Part shown: positions 62,294-64,000 of the stretch, one piece after another | How the letters are laid out: each line of letters opens with the position of its first letter | How positions within the stretch are numbered: the first letter of the stretch is position 1 | Assembly (NCBI RefSeq): GCF_003955685.1 | Contig: NZ_RXHJ01000002.1 | Location: 234,715 to 298,714, forward strand | From: Corynebacterium hylobatis | Lineage (GTDB): Bacteria > Actinomycetota > Actinomycetes > Mycobacteriales > Mycobacteriaceae | Direction of reading: 5' to 3' | DNA: 64,000 bases | Translations under genes and position numbers: made by a program | The notes under the pieces: model-generated | What the model was told of the DNA's origin: nothing | Databases searched by the model: none | Seen by the model: the letters and a program-made list of their open reading frames with translations, nothing else

Positions 62294-63568
62294 TCAGCTA
62301 CCCTGCGCCAGGAACATGACGTCGACGATGTCACCGGGCCGGATCTCGGTGACCTCCTCCGGCACCCGGATCAGGGCGTTGGCCTCAGCCAGCCCTGCCA
62401 GCAGATGGGCGGGCGCACCCGTGGCAGCGCCGATACCCTCGACGAGGTAGTCACTGGTCTCTGCGTCCCGCATGAGGCGGGCACGGATGAAACCGAGGCG
62501 ACCCTCCCGGGAGGCGATGTGGTTGAGTGCGCGTGCACGTACCATCCGCCGGGCGATGTTGCGTTTACCCAGGGAGATACGGATGAGCGGGCGGATGAAC
62601 ACCTCGAAGGTGACCAGCGCGGAAACCGGGTTGCCCGGCAGGAGGAACACAGGAATGCGCTCCTCCCCCAGCAGGCCGAAACCCTGGACGGAACCGGGGT
62701 GCACTGCGACGCGGGAGGTGTCGATCTCCCCGAGTTCCTCGATGACCTTCCGGAACATCTCCGAACCCGAACCGCCCACGGCACCGGAGATGACGATGAG
62801 TTCGCTGCGCTGGATCTGCGCCTCGAGGATCTCCTTCAGACGGCGTGGTTCCCCACCCGCGATGCCGACCCGGTGGACGTCGGCCCCCGCCTCCCGACCG
62901 GCGGCGGCCAGTGCGTAGGAGTTGACGTCGTAGACCTGGCCGAGGCCGGGCTCCCGGTCGATGTCAACGAGTTCCCTGCCGACGGAGACCACGGACATCC
63001 GGGGGCGGGGGTAGACCAGCACCTTGGAGCGGCCCACTGCGGCCAGCAGTCCGATCTGGGCGGGGCCGAGGACGGCTCCCGCGGTGACGGCCACGTCCCC
63101 GGGCTGGATGTCATCACCTGTGCGGCGGACAAACTCACCGGATCGCACGGCCCGGTGAGCGGTGACACGCCGGCGTCCCCGGTCAGTCCACTCCAGGGGA
63201 AGGACTGCATCAGCGAGGGTGGGCAGCGGAGCGCCGGTGTGGACCCGCACGGCCTGTTTCGGCTGGAGACGCAGGGGCTGCTGCGAACCGGCGGCGACCT
63301 CGCCGACGACGGGCAGCGAACGTTCCAACGCTTCGACAGGCGCGTCCGGGTCGAGGACCGGGGCGCCGAGCCTCTTCTCGCCGCCGACGTCCACAGCCCG
63401 CACGGCATAGCCGTCGATCGCGGCCTGGGGGAAACCCGGCAGGGCGCGGGTGGCCTGCACCTCTTCGGCGCACATCAGGCCGAGGGCGTCGGCGATGGCG
63501 ATGCGCACCGGCTCGGGCGTGACCGCCGCGTCGGTGACAAGCGCGAGCTGTTGTTCAACGGAACGCAC
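62294..63568 (-). CDS. glp: MoeA/gephyrin-like protein (Glp)
   Basis: A 424-residue MoeA-fold protein. It shows GFPQAAIDGYAVRAVDVG (domain III/MoeA start), RTGDDIQPGDVAV (near 160), and the late LLPGNPVSALVTFEVFIRPLI (PGNPVS, conserved). The usual MoeA motif GGVSVG-x-D is here AVGGSGSEMF, so molybdopterin-ligation function may be altered. In C. glutamicum the gene at this position encodes Glp, which binds FtsZ and GlpR rather than (or besides) making molybdenum cofactor. Start GTG 63568 with AAGGAG six bases upstream. The adjacent rimJ-like gene and glpR follow on the same strand. Confidence 0.85.
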   Translation of the reverse strand: MRSVEQQLALVTDAAVTPEPVRIAIADALGLMCAEEVQATRALPGFPQAAIDGYAVRAVDVGGEKRLGAPVLDPDAPVEALERSLPVVGEVAAGSQQPLRLQPKQAVRVHTGAPLPTLADAVLPLEWTDRGRRRVTAHRAVRSGEFVRRTGDDIQPGDVAVTAGAVLGPAQIGLLAAVGRSKVLVYPRPRMSVVSVGRELVDIDREPGLGQVYDVNSYALAAAGREAGADVHRVGIAGGEPRRLKEILEAQIQRSELIVISGAVGGSGSEMFRKVIEELGEIDTSRVAVHPGSVQGFGLLGEERIPVFLLPGNPVSALVTFEVFIRPLIRISLGKRNIARRMVRARALNHIASREGRLGFIRARLMRDAETSDYLVEGIGAATGAPAHLLAGLAEANALIRVPEEVTEIRPGDIVDVMFLAQGS

Positions 63569-63593
63569 TGCGCACTCCTTCTGGTGAGGAAAG

Positions 63594-64000
63594 TCAGTTC
63601 TTGACGGGCTCTGCTGCGGCCTCAGCGGCCTCATGCTCGGCGAGGATGGCGGTAATCGCCCGCTTCAACCCCGGACCATACGTCGGATGCGACAGACCGA
63701 AATCCACACACGCCGGGATATACCCCGCCGGATTCCCCAGATCATGACGTTTCCCCTCATGGACCACGATATGCACCGGATGACCCTCCCTAATCATGAG
63801 CTCAATCGCATCCGTGAGCTGGATCTCCCCACCCTTGCCAGGTTCAATCCGACGCAACGCATCAAAAATGCCGCGGTCCAGCAGATACCGGCCCGTGGCC
63901 ACCAGGGTTGACGGCGCATCCGCCGGATCCGGCTTCTCCACCATCCCCACCACACGCTTGACCCGCTCAGCCGGCAGATCACAGTCCGCCGGGATCTCCG
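63594..64000 (-). CDS. galU: UTP--glucose-1-phosphate uridylyltransferase, 3' part
   Basis: The C-terminal part of a GalU cut by the right window edge (frame open to position 64000). Visible: EKPDPADAPSTLVATGRYLLDRGIFDALRRIEPGKGGEIQLTDAIELMI (in pieces), which contains the sugar-binding EKP and the GKGGEIQLTDA segment, then KRHDLGNPAGYIPACVDFGLSHPTYG. The enzyme makes UDP-glucose for glycans and trehalose. galU-glp-rimJ-glpR is a conserved actinobacterial order. Glp starts 25 bases after the galU stop, so they are likely one operon. Confidence 0.92.
   Translation of the reverse strand, partial: EIPADCDLPAERVKRVVGMVEKPDPADAPSTLVATGRYLLDRGIFDALRRIEPGKGGEIQLTDAIELMIREGHPVHIVVHEGKRHDLGNPAGYIPACVDFGLSHPTYGPGLKRAITAILAEHEAAEAAAEPVKN

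Overview
The window is chromosomal DNA of a high-GC Corynebacterium. Evidence: a complete gentisate/3-hydroxybenzoate (gen) cluster of C. glutamicum type; a BetP-like betaine carrier; a long GapB-type GAPDH; Rpf2; a Pmt O-mannosyltransferase; a mycothiol-dependent maleylpyruvate isomerase; the galU-glp-rimJ-glpR block; and two peptidyl-tRNA hydrolases. Gene order from the rplY/prs/glmU region and from pmt to ispE matches what I remember of C. glutamicum and mycobacteria. I see no phage, insertion sequence, CRISPR array or rRNA. The only RNA gene found is tRNA-Ala(CGC).

Layout. 1-10 kb is accessory: the tail of a LysR regulator, a TcuA-like flavoprotein with a GntR regulator and a strong GTATAC palindrome, a Tat-exported multicopper oxidase, and an operon of two paralogous Fe(II)/2-oxoglutarate oxygenases around an orphan MetQ-like lipoprotein. 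10-17.5 kb holds glmU, prs, an SDR, small enzymes, rplY and pth. 17.5-24 kb is the gen cluster: 3-hydroxybenzoate 6-hydroxylase, transporter, IclR regulator, gentisate dioxygenase, fumarylpyruvate hydrolase and maleylpyruvate isomerase. Together these take 3-hydroxybenzoate or gentisate to fumarate and pyruvate, and each of the three promoter regions has a TTCC-N7-GGAA site. 24-30 kb has gapB, nitronate monooxygenase, a second pth, a 27-residue acidic microprotein behind three 11-bp-phased repeats, and prfC.

30-35 kb is the glyoxylate shunt (aceA and aceB, divergent) with RamA- and GlxR-like sites between them. 35-41 kb is a set of small metabolic and unknown genes, including PPK2. 41-46.7 kb is an ABC-F protein, ispE, rsmA, a DJ-1/PfpI protein and rpf2. 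46.9-58 kb is tatD, a cyclase, recQ, an MFS carrier, metG, betP, rsmI and pmt. 58-60.3 kb holds a zinc-finger membrane protein, DoxX, two alkylation-repair enzymes and tRNA-Ala. 60.4-64 kb is glpR, rimJ, glp (MoeA-like) and the 3' part of galU, the corynebacterial gephyrin-like cell-division module.

Most notable signals. (1) The 13-mer GGCGTCGANAAGC occurs ten times exactly on the two strands, with many one-mismatch copies. In coding copies it usually forces the uncommon Leu codon CTT, and two exact copies sit on intrinsic terminators, so it looks like a selected DNA word rather than a codon-use effect. (2) About sixteen genes have a TANNNT hexamer 6-7 nt before the start codon, a leaderless-transcript signature. 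(3) The microprotein with its phased repeats and the oxygenase-MetQ-oxygenase operon are functionally unexplained. Identifications rest on reading motifs by eye, with no database search.
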